Source: JBEKTW01 sp963727845 | GTDB lineage: Bacteria > Bacteroidota > Ignavibacteria > UBA10030 > SZUA-254 | DNA length: 64,000 nt | NCBI GenBank assembly: GCA_963727845.1 | Contig: CAVSHI010000002.1 | Coordinates: 62,001-126,000 of the forward strand | Reading direction: 5' to 3' | Shown here: piece by piece, positions 1 through 8,399 of the stretch | How positions within the stretch are numbered: the first letter of the stretch is position 1 | Layout of the letters: each line of letters begins with the position of its first letter | Made by a program: the position numbers and the translations under genes | The notes under the pieces: generated by a model | What the model was told of the DNA's origin: nothing | Seen by the model: only the letters and a program-made list of their open reading frames with translations | Databases searched by the model: none

Positions 1-1281
1 GAGCGTGATATCATCCGATTGGGGAAAACTGCCGGCATGCTGTTTCACGGCGGCAATGATCTTCTCTACCAGCTCATGCGCCGAGGCTTCCCTGTGTTCG
101 GTGAGCAGATTCTGCAGGCGCTCCTCGCCAAATTGATCGAGCGTCGCATTCATCGCCTCAGTCACACCGTCAGAATAAATCAGTAGGAGATCATTTGGCT
201 TCAGAGAGATCACTTCTTCTTCGTAAGGATAATTTTCAAAGACAGAAAGGACCATCCCGCCGGTCTTTAGCCGAAGCGGTTCCCCGCCATGCGTCAAGAG
301 CATAGGATGATCGTGCCCGGCGTTGGAAAAACACAGCGTGTGAAGGCTGACGTTGAGTATCCCGTAAAACAGCGTCGCAAACTTGTCGGGTGTGGTGCTG
401 CGGAACAAGAGCGTGTTCGAACGGCGCAAACATTCCTTGGGAGCAACATCCAGAAGCGTCTGGCCGCGAAGCGTGGCCTGAAGGTTTGCCATCAGCAACG
501 AAGCGGGCAGACCTTTGCCCGAAACATCCCCAAGGCATATGGCCCACCGATGGTCGTCGACCGGGATGAAATCGTAGTAGTCGCCCCCCACAACTTTTGC
601 CGGCAGACTATTCCCGGCAATGTCGTATCCTTTGACGGCAGGAGGTTCCTTCGGAAGGAGCTCCGTCTGAATTCTGGAGGCGAGCCGAATTTCTTCCTTC
701 ATTTGATGCAGCGCCTTTTCTTCTTCGTACAGCCGCGCGTTCTCCACGACCTGCGCAGACTGTGCCGCGATAATCGCGAGCAGACGCTGGTCGTCATCCG
801 TGAAGCTCGTTCCATCCTTCTTGTTGTAGACCGTCAACAATCCGACCAGGGCACCCTTGGTCATCATGGGAACGGAAAGCAGCGAAGAAATCGACTCTTC
901 CCATTTCACACCCCGAAAGCGTTCATCGTTCTTCGGATCGTTGATAAGGATGGGCTTCTTATTGAGATGCATCCACCCCAACAAACTTTGGTTCAAATGG
1001 AAGGATTCCTGTTCGCGCGAATCGCCCATGGCACGAACAAGTGTTTTCATGGAGTCGGTCGACTGCTGGTCCACCAACGTAATGACTCCTTGCCCCGCGT
1101 GCACGGCGCGCATCGAGCGCTTGACAATGTTCTCAATGACCGCGTCAAGATTCATCGTCGAACTGATAACCCGTGCGAGCTCGTTGAGGATCGAAAGCTC
1201 ATCGACTGCTTTGCGCAGCCGTTGATTTTCTTCCTCAAGCCGGGCAACCTGGGGGAGGATGTTTTCACCGCTCGATGCCAT
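1..1281 (-). CDS. RsbU-type GAF-SpoIIE (PP2C) serine phosphatase, partial
   Basis: The gene starts at ATG 1281 on the minus strand and runs off the left edge, so its last residues are missing. About 427 codons are visible. After a short charged coil (LEEENQRLRKAVDE) comes a GAF domain (about residues 25-175, including HAGQGVITLVDQQS). A SpoIIE/PP2C phosphatase domain follows (about 200 to the end), with the metal-binding pieces GGDYYDF and GDVSGKGLPASLLMA and later NAGHDHPMLL and YSDGVTEAMN. Members of this family dephosphorylate an STAS antagonist in partner-switching cascades. The divergent STAS and RsbW-like genes from 1586 are the obvious partners (inference). The start is preceded by AAGGCG. 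The + strand ORF across this region is its shadow. Confidence 0.9.
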   Translation of the reverse strand, partial: MASSGENILPQVARLEEENQRLRKAVDELSILNELARVISSTMNLDAVIENIVKRSMRAVHAGQGVITLVDQQSTDSMKTLVRAMGDSREQESFHLNQSLLGWMHLNKKPILINDPKNDERFRGVKWEESISSLLSVPMMTKGALVGLLTVYNKKDGTSFTDDDQRLLAIIAAQSAQVVENARLYEEEKALHQMKEEIRLASRIQTELLPKEPPAVKGYDIAGNSLPAKVVGGDYYDFIPVDDHRWAICLGDVSGKGLPASLLMANLQATLRGQTLLDVAPKECLRRSNTLLFRSTTPDKFATLFYGILNVSLHTLCFSNAGHDHPMLLTHGGEPLRLKTGGMVLSVFENYPYEEEVISLKPNDLLLIYSDGVTEAMNATLDQFGEERLQNLLTEHREASAHELVEKIIAAVKQHAGSFPQSDDITL

Positions 1282-1494
1282 ACATCGCCTTGCTTAAAAA
1301 ACTATTCGATAGGTAGTAGAGAGATCAACCATCAATATATGAAACAGGCCTCCAAAATTCAAAAGTCATTGATCACTAAATCCATCCGGACCAGCCTAAT
1401 ACTACACGGGGTTCGAGCTCAATGATCGATTTCATAAGAAAAACGCAAGTTTGGGCGGATTTCAATCAGTCCACAATCATCCGGCAAACCGCCC

Positions 1495-1523
1495 TTGACA
1501 ATCCCTGCCAATCTCTTTAAATT
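1495..1523 (+). promoter_or_regulatory. Predicted promoter of the partner-switching operon
   Basis: TTGACA at 1495-1500 is followed after 17 bases by TAAATT (1518-1523), then AG. This fits both the ordinary -35/-10 pattern and the Bacteroidota TAnnTTTG-like -7 element. It lies about 60 bases upstream of the first STAS gene, inside the 300-base divergent spacer between that gene and the RsbU-type phosphatase gene. I see no equally good promoter for the leftward gene. Confidence 0.55.
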
Positions 1524-1585
1524 AGTACCGTCATGGGGAAAAAGAATGCACGATATCTTTCGTGGACAATCAGAATGGGGCAATC

Positions 1586-1936
1586 ATGAAGATCAATATC
1601 AAACACAGGGCAGACGCAAGCATCCTGGGGTTAGAGGGGGACTTCATTAGCGAAGTCGACCAACTCGCGCTTCGAGATCATGTCCGGGCGCTGATCGGGC
1701 AAAAGAAAATCCACCTTATCGTCGACCTTGCTGGCGTGAAGTATGCCAACAGCTGCGGTCTCGGTTCGCTAGTCTGTATCCTTACGACGGTACGCAAATC
1801 GGGAGGCGATCTCCGATTGGCCGGTGTCGGCTCCGACGTTGCCAGGGTCATGAAGCTCACGAAGCTCGACATGATTTTCGATGTATACGCGAGCGTTGAG
1901 AAAGCGCTGTTAGATGTCGGCGTCCATCCTCAGTGA
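1586..1936 (+). CDS. STAS-domain anti-anti-sigma factor (RsbV/SpoIIAA-like)
   Basis: A single STAS domain of about 116 residues. The key segment KYANSCGLGSLVCILT carries the serine (S in NSCGLG) that is the usual phosphorylation site in SpoIIAA/RsbV. In this family the dephosphorylated form binds the RsbW-type kinase and releases its target. I chose ATG 1586, preceded by GGGG, over an in-frame GTG at 1562 because the domain begins directly with MKINIKH. Next come the RsbW-like kinase and a second STAS protein; the RsbU-type phosphatase lies divergently upstream. Confidence 0.85.
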   Translation: MKINIKHRADASILGLEGDFISEVDQLALRDHVRALIGQKKIHLIVDLAGVKYANSCGLGSLVCILTTVRKSGGDLRLAGVGSDVARVMKLTKLDMIFDVYASVEKALLDVGVHPQ

Positions 1937-2040
1937 AACTACCGTTTGGGAACGAAGATGAGTTACTTATCGATGGTTGCACGAACTGCCGATTTGCCGG
2001 GCAATGGAGTCCGTATCGTGATGGAGGAAGGACGGGCCCG

Positions 2041-2445
2041 GTGAATAAGTCGTTCAAACGCGATGTTCGCTCCCTCAACAACATCTTTGAGTTCCTCAAC
2101 GAGTTTGTGACAAACGGACAACTCGATGACTCAACGTCATTCAAGTTGAAATTTGTCGTCGAAGAATTGTTTACCAATATGGTGAAGTACAATCCCGGGA
2201 GTGTCGAGGATATCACCATTGATATCGGGAAAGAGAAAAAAGGAGTGGTAATCAGGCTCATCGATCCCGACGCGAAACCGTTTGATGTCTCGACTGCTCC
2301 CGATGTTGACGTCCATCAACCATTGGAGAACCGGAGTGCGGGCGGACTGGGTCTCCATCTGACAAAAAAAATGGTCGATGAAATCAAATACGAACATCGA
2401 AACAACCAGACCCAGATTACATTAGTGAAATACGTGGAGAAATGA
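2041..2445 (+). CDS. RsbW-like anti-sigma serine kinase (HATPase_c_2)
   Basis: About 134 residues with a GHKL ATPase fold. The N-box is seen in KFVVEELFTNMVKYN, followed by VIRLIDPDAKPFD and the ATP-lid glycine segment RSAGGLGLHLTKKMVD near the C-terminus. RsbW-type proteins phosphorylate STAS antagonists and sequester a sigma factor or another target. The reading frame stays open back to GTG 1933. I place the start at GTG 2041, which has a strong GGAGGAAGG site upstream and gives the usual family length; the longer form would add 36 residues with a CTNCRF motif. The next STAS gene begins 2 bases after the stop, so they are co-translated. Confidence 0.8.
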   Translation: MNKSFKRDVRSLNNIFEFLNEFVTNGQLDDSTSFKLKFVVEELFTNMVKYNPGSVEDITIDIGKEKKGVVIRLIDPDAKPFDVSTAPDVDVHQPLENRSAGGLGLHLTKKMVDEIKYEHRNNQTQITLVKYVEK

Positions 2446-2446
2446 T

Positions 2447-2731
2447 ATGTTTGATGCCACTATCAATGGCGCCGAGGAGTTACGTCTGCAGGGGTGGTTT
2501 GATGCCTCTCAGGTCGAAAAGGCGCAAACAGTGTTTGACAAGCTGGATTCTTCCATTGTGGTGAATTTCAAGGATCTGGAGTACATCTCCAGCGCCGGAC
2601 TCGGCGTGCTCCTGAAGACCCAGAAACGCCTCAAGGGTAAGGGATGTGCGCTGAAACTCATCAATATGAACAAGCATATCAGCGATGTCTTCCGGTATGC
2701 CGGATTCGATCAGATCTTCGAAATTGAATAG
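2447..2731 (+). CDS. STAS-domain anti-sigma factor antagonist
   Basis: A compact 94-residue STAS domain with the conserved FKDLEYISSAGLGVLLKTQ segment; the serine in ISSAGLG is the expected phospho-site. Two STAS proteins flank one RsbW-like kinase here, so either two antagonists compete for one kinase or one of them is the downstream target (inference). It ends 48 bases before the ECF sigma factor gene, in the same orientation, suggesting one transcript. Confidence 0.85.
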   Translation: MFDATINGAEELRLQGWFDASQVEKAQTVFDKLDSSIVVNFKDLEYISSAGLGVLLKTQKRLKGKGCALKLINMNKHISDVFRYAGFDQIFEIE

Positions 2732-2779
2732 ACAAAGTGTCGTTGAAACCACCAACTTTCGAGAAGCTCAACTGTATTT

Positions 2780-3322
2780 ATGTCAGATAACGACAATTCC
2801 GAGCTGGTAAAGCAGTGTCTTCGGGGCGACCGTTCGGCATTCGAGATCCTCGTCGATCGATACCAAAAAGTGGTCTTCAACGTGGCTTTGAGAATGGTCG
2901 GCAACACCGAGGATGCAGAGGACATAGCCCAGTCGGCATTTCTGAAGGGCTATGAAAATCTTGGAAGTTTTGATGGCCGGCACAAATTCTTTAGTTGGAT
3001 TTATCGAATCGCCGTCAACGAAGCGATCAATTATCTCCATGCGAAGCAAAGGACAGTCAAACTTGATGAAGACATTCCTGCGGGCGGGAAGGCCGCAGAC
3101 GAGTTGGTCCATGATGACCAAATGGTTCAACGTCTCGAGCGGGCGCTGAGGCGAATAAGTATCGAACATAGAGCCGTCCTGGTCTTGAGACATTTTCAGG
3201 ATCTTTCTTATAGTGAAATCGCTAACGTCTTGAATATTCCCGAGAAGACGGTAAAATCCCGTCTTTTCTCGGCGAGGCAAGAGCTCAAAGATATTTTGTC
3301 ACCCAAACCTGCCGAGATATGA
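2780..3322 (+). CDS. ECF RNA polymerase sigma factor (RpoE family)
   Basis: 180 residues. Region 2 is at about residues 10-80 (FEILVDRYQKVVFNVALRM, then DAEDIAQSAFLKGYENL and FFSWIYRIAVNEAINYL). Region 4 is at about 120-172 (HRAVLVLRHFQDLSYSEIA, then IPEKTVKSRLFSARQELK), which is the -35 binding helix-turn-helix. There is no region 1.1 or 3, as expected for ECF factors. The stop overlaps the ATG of the next gene (ATGA at 3319-3322), so it is translationally coupled to its presumed anti-sigma factor. Its regulon is not visible here, although the repeat protein at 4186 is an attractive target. Confidence 0.92.
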   Translation: MSDNDNSELVKQCLRGDRSAFEILVDRYQKVVFNVALRMVGNTEDAEDIAQSAFLKGYENLGSFDGRHKFFSWIYRIAVNEAINYLHAKQRTVKLDEDIPAGGKAADELVHDDQMVQRLERALRRISIEHRAVLVLRHFQDLSYSEIANVLNIPEKTVKSRLFSARQELKDILSPKPAEI

Positions 3323-4104
3323 TACCTGAAAAATATATCGACTTGATGAACAAAGAAATCGATGGTGTGAACGATCCTCGGGAGAGGTCGGACCTCGACA
3401 GCTATCTGGCAGCGAATCCGGAAGCATCAGAATTCTTCAATAGACTTAAGGATGTTGCAGGCGCCCTTGATGAGGTTCGCGATATGGAACCTCCGTTTAA
3501 TCTGAAGCACTCCATCCTAAATGCCCTGCCGCAGCGCAAGATTAGAGTGAAAGCGCAGTCAACATTCGCGGGATCGACGTGGAGTGTCTTCTCCGCGCGA
3601 CGAAGCCTCGGGTATGCGCTTTGTTTTATCGCCGGATTGGGCTTGGGAATGCTCGTACTCGCGGCTCTTCGTCTCAATGAGGGCAAGATATCTGAGTTGG
3701 ATAATCTCTATGGCACCCTGATGCAAAATGAGATCCCTGCCAATCTTGCCACGGGGAAGTCTCTTCAGATAAATTTGAGCGACATATCGGGTACTGCGAC
3801 TCTGAAAAGCTCCCCACGCTATGCCGTTGCAGAGATCCGAATATCTTCGTCACGGGATGTGGATGTCATCCTCGAGTACAATGGCGATGAGGTCAAAATG
3901 AGCGGCGTCGGTGCGAAAAGTGGTCTTCGAGATAATGTTATCGTCAATAGCAACTCAGTGCAGGTCACGCACAGCGGTACTGAGACATACGTGTTTGCGT
4001 TCACCGGAACCGCACGTTCTGGCCGGCTAATCAACCTGAAATTGAAGGCTGCGGGGAATCTACTGTATGAGCACACACTTTCCAGTGAAGATACAGGCAG
4101 GTAG
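3319..4104 (+). CDS. Single-pass membrane anti-sigma factor
   Basis: 261 residues. The N-terminal 90 residues (MIPEKYIDLMNKEIDG, then LDSYLAANPEASEFFNRL) resemble the cytoplasmic sigma-binding part of anti-sigma factors but lack the HxxxCxxC zinc motif. One membrane helix follows at about 94-116 (LGYALCFIAGLGLGMLVLAA). The remaining 145 residues are predicted outside the cytoplasm and I do not recognise them. It overlaps the sigma gene by 4 bases, the classic arrangement for a sigma/anti-sigma pair. The function follows from position and topology; no specific family was identified. Confidence 0.75.
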   Translation: MIPEKYIDLMNKEIDGVNDPRERSDLDSYLAANPEASEFFNRLKDVAGALDEVRDMEPPFNLKHSILNALPQRKIRVKAQSTFAGSTWSVFSARRSLGYALCFIAGLGLGMLVLAALRLNEGKISELDNLYGTLMQNEIPANLATGKSLQINLSDISGTATLKSSPRYAVAEIRISSSRDVDVILEYNGDEVKMSGVGAKSGLRDNVIVNSNSVQVTHSGTETYVFAFTGTARSGRLINLKLKAAGNLLYEHTLSSEDTGR

Positions 4105-4185
4105 GAGTGGAACAGAGTTTTACTTGGATTAAAAATTCAAAACTAATTAACCTAATTATCCACCAACAAATTATATGGAGATTCT

Positions 4186-5601
4186 ATGAAGAAGTACTAT
4201 CTTATAGGCGGCGCTGTTGTATGCATTGCCGTCGTAGTGTATTTCTCGTTCTTCTACCCGCCGAGTTCGGGAAATGATGTCCAGGGAACAATCGGCGCAG
4301 TGAAGAAATACAATGCCGGGCAGATCAGCGACAAGGATGTGAAACTGGAAGGCACGCAGCTCACAGACGATCAAATGGCTGCCATCGTCGCCGCTCAGGT
4401 GAAAGCGATGCCGGAAGCACAGCAGAAGGCGGTTCTTGAAGCCTCAATGAAGGCGTTGCCGGCGGAGCAGCAAAAGGCAGTTCTCGAAGCACAAATGAGG
4501 GCGTTGCCGGAAGCGCAACAGAAAGCAGTCCTTGAAATGCAGAGAAGGGCATTACCAACTGAACAACAGAAAGCCGTTCTCGAAGCTGCAATGAAAGCCC
4601 TGCCGGAGGCTCAGCAGAAGGCGGTTCTTGAAGCCGCGATGAGAGCGTTGCCGACCGCGCAGCAAAAAGCAGTCCTCGAAGCTCAGAGAAAGGCGCTGCC
4701 AACCGATCAGCAGAAAGCGGTTCTTGAGGCACAGATGAAGGCGCTGCCGACCGAACAGCAGAGGGCAGTCATTGAAGCGCAAATGAGGGCGTTGCCGACT
4801 GAGCAGCAGAAGGCAGTTATCGAAGAACAGATGAAAGCGCTGCCGGAAGCTCAACAGAAGGCAGTTCTCGAAGCCGCGATGAGAGCGTTACCGACCGCTC
4901 AGCAAAAAGCAGTCCTTGAGGCTCAGAGAAAGGCACTGCCGATCGATCAGCAGAAAGCGGTTCTTGAGGCACAGATGAGAGCGTTGCCGACCGCTCAGCA
5001 AAAAGCAGTCATCGAAGCTCAGAGAAAGGCGTTGCCGACTGAGCAACAGAAAGCCGTTCTCGAAGCGCAGATGAGGGCTCTGCCGACAGAACAGCAGAAG
5101 GCCGTTTTCGAAGCCGCGATGAGAGCGTTACCGACCGCGCAGCAAAAAGCAGTCCTCGAAGCTCAGAGAAAGGCGCTGCCGACCGATCAGCAAAAAGCGG
5201 TTCTTGAGGCACAGATGAAGGCGCTGCCAACCGAGCAACAAAAAGCAGTTCTCGAAGCTCAGATGAAGGCCTTGCCGACCGAGCAGCAGAAGGCAGTCTT
5301 CGAAGCGCAGATGAAGGCCCTGCCGGAGGCTCAGCAGAAGGCGGTTCTCGAGGTCCAGATGAGGGCGTTGCCGACTGAGCAGCAGAAAGCCGTTCTCGAA
5401 GCTCAGATGAGGGCTCTGCCGACAGAACAGCAGAAGGCCGTTCTCGAAGCGCAGATGAAGGCGCTGCCGACTGAGCAGCAGAAGGCTATTTTCGAAGCTG
5501 CAATGAAGGCGTTGCCGACTGAACAGCAGAAGGCGGTTCTTGAAGCGCAGATGAAGGCGTTGCCAACGGAGCAGATGAGAGCCCCCACGGATAAAGAGTA
5601 G
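4186..5601 (+). CDS. Membrane-anchored or secreted protein of 16-residue tandem repeats
   Basis: 471 residues. An N-terminal hydrophobic segment (YLIGGAVVCIAVVVYFSFFY) would anchor or export it. A short linker (about 27-72, including KYNAGQISDKDVKLEGTQLT) follows. From residue 73 to the end there are 24 full copies and one truncated copy of a 16-residue unit close to KALPTEQQKAVLEAQM, with no other domain. The repeats are rich in A, Q, E and K with a proline every 16 residues, suggesting short helices broken at regular kinks. The gene ends the partner-switching/ECF operon and has a G-poor leader ending in ATATGGAG. I know no function for it; a surface spacer or polymeric sheath is a guess. 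Confidence 0.8.
   Translation: MKKYYLIGGAVVCIAVVVYFSFFYPPSSGNDVQGTIGAVKKYNAGQISDKDVKLEGTQLTDDQMAAIVAAQVKAMPEAQQKAVLEASMKALPAEQQKAVLEAQMRALPEAQQKAVLEMQRRALPTEQQKAVLEAAMKALPEAQQKAVLEAAMRALPTAQQKAVLEAQRKALPTDQQKAVLEAQMKALPTEQQRAVIEAQMRALPTEQQKAVIEEQMKALPEAQQKAVLEAAMRALPTAQQKAVLEAQRKALPIDQQKAVLEAQMRALPTAQQKAVIEAQRKALPTEQQKAVLEAQMRALPTEQQKAVFEAAMRALPTAQQKAVLEAQRKALPTDQQKAVLEAQMKALPTEQQKAVLEAQMKALPTEQQKAVFEAQMKALPEAQQKAVLEVQMRALPTEQQKAVLEAQMRALPTEQQKAVLEAQMKALPTEQQKAIFEAAMKALPTEQQKAVLEAQMKALPTEQMRAPTDKE
4402..5598 (+). repeat. Coding tandem repeat, 48-bp unit, about 25 copies
   Basis: Each unit encodes (K/R)ALP(T/E)(E/A/D)QQKAV(L/I/F)EAxM/R. Full units run 4402-5553 and a truncated one follows to 5598. 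Substitutions fall at a few positions (residues 1, 5, 6, 12, 15, 16), while ALP, QQKAV and E are nearly fixed. Some multi-unit blocks are repeated: the order AAM/TAQQ/QR/DQQ occurs three times (around 4630, 4870 and 5110), which suggests expansion by duplication of 3-5 units at a time. Confidence 0.95.
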
Positions 5602-5625
5602 CGAGGTAAAATTATTCTCGTGATC

Positions 5626-5663
5626 GCATGACGGAGGAGATGGGCAATCATCTCCTCCTCATG
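5626..5663 (+). terminator. Strong hairpin after the repeat-protein gene
   Basis: The arms GCATGACGGAGGAGATG and CATCTCCTCCTCATGC pair over about 16 bp with one bulged base and a 5-base loop. It sits 25 bases after the stop codon and is followed by only a short T stretch (TTTG), so it may act as a terminator or as a 3' stabiliser for the operon transcript. Confidence 0.6.
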
Positions 5664-5795
5664 CTTTGAATTCAGGCGATTGTCATCCTCTAACCTCACC
5701 CAATGATGAACAATTGATGCATGAGGACCGCTGATCCGACAACAGGGTTAGAGGTGAACTTCAGGAGTTTATCCTCCCGGCGAAGTCTATTTCGC

Positions 5796-8399
5796 ATGAG
5801 GCATGCACTGCTATGCCTATGCCTCGGCATCGCTGCTATCCTGTGCCTGACGGCTCAATCTGCGGCGCAGATGTACTCTCTGGAGACGAAGGATTTACGC
5901 CTGTTGTATTACGGCATTGAGCCATCCGCGGTGATCCCTCACCTGGAGCGGTGTTTTGAAAACTCCATGACGTTTCACAGGAATCTTTTCCATTACACTC
6001 CCTCGGAAAGAGTCACGGTTCTTCTTCAGGATTTCGACGACTACGGCTACGCCGGCGCTTCGGCGAACCCCTTCAACTATCTCGTTCTGGGTATCGAGCC
6101 CTACGAGCAAGTCTATGAGACGACACCGACAAATGAACGCTTTAACTGGGTCATGAGCCATGAGTTGATGCACATTGTCACGACCGACAAGGCTTCGACA
6201 GGGGACAGACTTTATCGGGAGATGTTCTTCGGCAAGGTCGCCCCGACCGCCGAGAATCCCGTTTCGATGCTTCACAGCTACCTGACTTCGCCGAGGAAGT
6301 ACTCGCCACGGTGGTATCTCGAGGGCATTGCCGTCTTCATGGAAACATGGATGGCCGGCGGCATCGGACGCGCTCAGAATGGGTACGACGAGATGGTATT
6401 CCGCACAATGGTGCGCGACAGCACTGATTTCTTTGATGTGGTGGGTCTGGAATCGGAAGGGACGACGACCGATTTCCAAATCGGACAGATATCATATCTC
6501 TACGGTACACGCTTCATGAGTTTCCTTGCGTACGTATACGGAGTCGAAAAACTGCTTGCATGGGTGGATCGGACCGACTCGAGCGACCGGGATTTTGCCA
6601 GTCAGTTCAAACGCGTCTACCGCACTTCACTGGACGACGAGTGGGGACGTTGGATCAGATGGGAACACAAGTGGCAGCGGGCGAACCTCGATTCGATACG
6701 GCAGTTTTCCTTAACGCAGTACCGGATCATTTCCCGCGAGCCGCTCGGCTCTGTCTCCCGGACGTATTTTGACTCAGCAGCAGGCAAGTTGTACGCTGCC
6801 GTCAACTACCCGGGACAATTGGCACACATTGTCTCAATCGACATCAGCACGGGAGAGATTCGCAGAATTTGCACGGTCCCGACGCCGGGACTCTACTATG
6901 TGTGTTCATTGGCATACGATCCTGGCGAAGCGCGGCTCTTCTACACACTCAATAACAACCGGAGCTGGCGTAGTCTAGAGGCAGTCGATGTGAAGACGGG
7001 TGAGACGACCACACTGATCGCCCACTCCCGGATTGGCGATCTGGCGTTCGACGCCACGGACAAATCACTCTGGGGCGTCCAGCATCATAACGGTTTGTCC
7101 ATCATCGTGCGCCTTAAGCCACCATACGAAACGTGGGGCGAGGTGACCCGTTTGTCGTACGGGAAGGACATGTTCGATCTCGACGTGTCACCGGACGGCA
7201 AGTTCCTGATCGCGTCGACATTGGATATCAGTGGAAGGCAGCAACTCGTGAGACTTTCCATTCCTGAGCTGCTCGCGGGCCAGTACTCGCCCGATTCACT
7301 ATATGAATTCGAAAATAACTCCCCCCTGAATTTTGTCTATTCTCCTGACGGGCGCTACGCTTACGGAACGACGTACCAGACAGGTGTCTCAAATGTCGTT
7401 CGGTATGATTTTGAGACGAAAAAAATGGATTGGCTGACCAACATTGAGACGGGGTTCTTCCGTCCGCTCCCCATTTCGGGTGACTCTCTGATGGTCTACC
7501 GGTACACGGGTAGGGGGTTCCTGCCGGTTATGATTGCCGGGCGGCCGCTCGATTCTGTCTGCGCCGTGCGGTATCTCGGCTATGAAATCCAAACGAAATA
7601 TCCGGTAGTTCGTTCCTGGACGCTCCCTTCGCCGTTGACGGTCAATCTCGATTCCCTTGGCACAACGCTAAGCGAATATGATGGATGGCGAAACCTCCAG
7701 GTAGTTTCGATATATCCCGTTGTCGAAGGATTCAAAGACGCGCCCGCATACGGTCTTCGGATGAACCTGCTGGATGCGCTGCTGGTGCAGGATGCCGACC
7801 TCACTGCATCGTATTCACCGAACAGAGGATTGCCGGCAGACCAGCGATTTCACTTTGACCTCAATTACAAGTTCTGGAAGTGGAAACTTACCGCCAACTA
7901 CAACCGTGCGGATTTTTACGACCTTTTCGGCCCCACCAAGACGAGCATGAAAGGCTATTCGGTTGGCCTCCACTACGATGATTACATCATTTACGGAAAT
8001 CCTCAGATGCTGGAATTGGTGGGGAGCCTGGTGGGATGGGGTGGACTGGAGCGGTTGCCCGACTACCAGAACATTTCCGCATCGTTCGACCGCTTGTTCA
8101 CGGGTGACGCCCGACTCAGCTATCGGAACCTGGCCCGATCCCTCGGGGGTGTCGAGGCGGAGCAGGGCGTGCGGGGGCAGCTGGCACTATCGGACAATTA
8201 TGTGAACGGCCAAAACTATCCTCGCTCCTACGCCACGGCGGATTACGGGGTCCTCCTGCCGATCGATCATTCATCAATATGGGTCCGGAGTGCGCTGGGC
8301 TACTCTGCCGGGGATCGCGATAATCCCTTTGCCAACTTCTACTTCGGGGGGTTTGGAAACAATTGGGTCGACTACCGAGACGTCGAAGCGGTACCGTGA
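5796..8399 (+). CDS. MA-like metallopeptidase with beta-propeller and outer-membrane barrel (frameshifted)
   Basis: This is the N-terminal 867 residues of a protein that continues in another frame (see 8290-8739). A signal peptide (ALLCLCLGIAAILCLTAQSA) is followed by a peptidase MA-like domain with the zinc motif HELMH at about residue 122 and the downstream glutamate in WYLEGIAVFME. Next is a TolB-like beta-propeller (about 300-620, with repeated D-A-F/SPDG strands such as DLDVSPDGKFLIAS). A region of aromatic alternating strands (from about 670) resembles an outer-membrane barrel. I start at ATG 5796 because the signal peptide begins there; the frame is open back to 5721. The stop at 8397-8399 interrupts the barrel. 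Confidence 0.75.
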   Translation: MRHALLCLCLGIAAILCLTAQSAAQMYSLETKDLRLLYYGIEPSAVIPHLERCFENSMTFHRNLFHYTPSERVTVLLQDFDDYGYAGASANPFNYLVLGIEPYEQVYETTPTNERFNWVMSHELMHIVTTDKASTGDRLYREMFFGKVAPTAENPVSMLHSYLTSPRKYSPRWYLEGIAVFMETWMAGGIGRAQNGYDEMVFRTMVRDSTDFFDVVGLESEGTTTDFQIGQISYLYGTRFMSFLAYVYGVEKLLAWVDRTDSSDRDFASQFKRVYRTSLDDEWGRWIRWEHKWQRANLDSIRQFSLTQYRIISREPLGSVSRTYFDSAAGKLYAAVNYPGQLAHIVSIDISTGEIRRICTVPTPGLYYVCSLAYDPGEARLFYTLNNNRSWRSLEAVDVKTGETTTLIAHSRIGDLAFDATDKSLWGVQHHNGLSIIVRLKPPYETWGEVTRLSYGKDMFDLDVSPDGKFLIASTLDISGRQQLVRLSIPELLAGQYSPDSLYEFENNSPLNFVYSPDGRYAYGTTYQTGVSNVVRYDFETKKMDWLTNIETGFFRPLPISGDSLMVYRYTGRGFLPVMIAGRPLDSVCAVRYLGYEIQTKYPVVRSWTLPSPLTVNLDSLGTTLSEYDGWRNLQVVSIYPVVEGFKDAPAYGLRMNLLDALLVQDADLTASYSPNRGLPADQRFHFDLNYKFWKWKLTANYNRADFYDLFGPTKTSMKGYSVGLHYDDYIIYGNPQMLELVGSLVGWGGLERLPDYQNISASFDRLFTGDARLSYRNLARSLGGVEAEQGVRGQLALSDNYVNGQNYPRSYATADYGVLLPIDHSSIWVRSALGYSAGDRDNPFANFYFGGFGNNWVDYRDVEAVP

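Noticed and set aside
289..1425. Long + strand ORF of 378 codons
   Set aside because: It is antisense to the RsbU-type phosphatase, whose GAF and PP2C motifs are clear on the minus strand.
4402..5598. Regular 48-bp repeats as a possible CRISPR array or satellite
   Set aside because: There are no spacers, the units are contiguous multiples of three bases and one open frame runs through all of them.
4361..5699. Several minus-strand ORFs across the repeat region
   Set aside because: They are shadows of the repeat in other frames, rich in Leu/Ser/Arg with no ribosome site.
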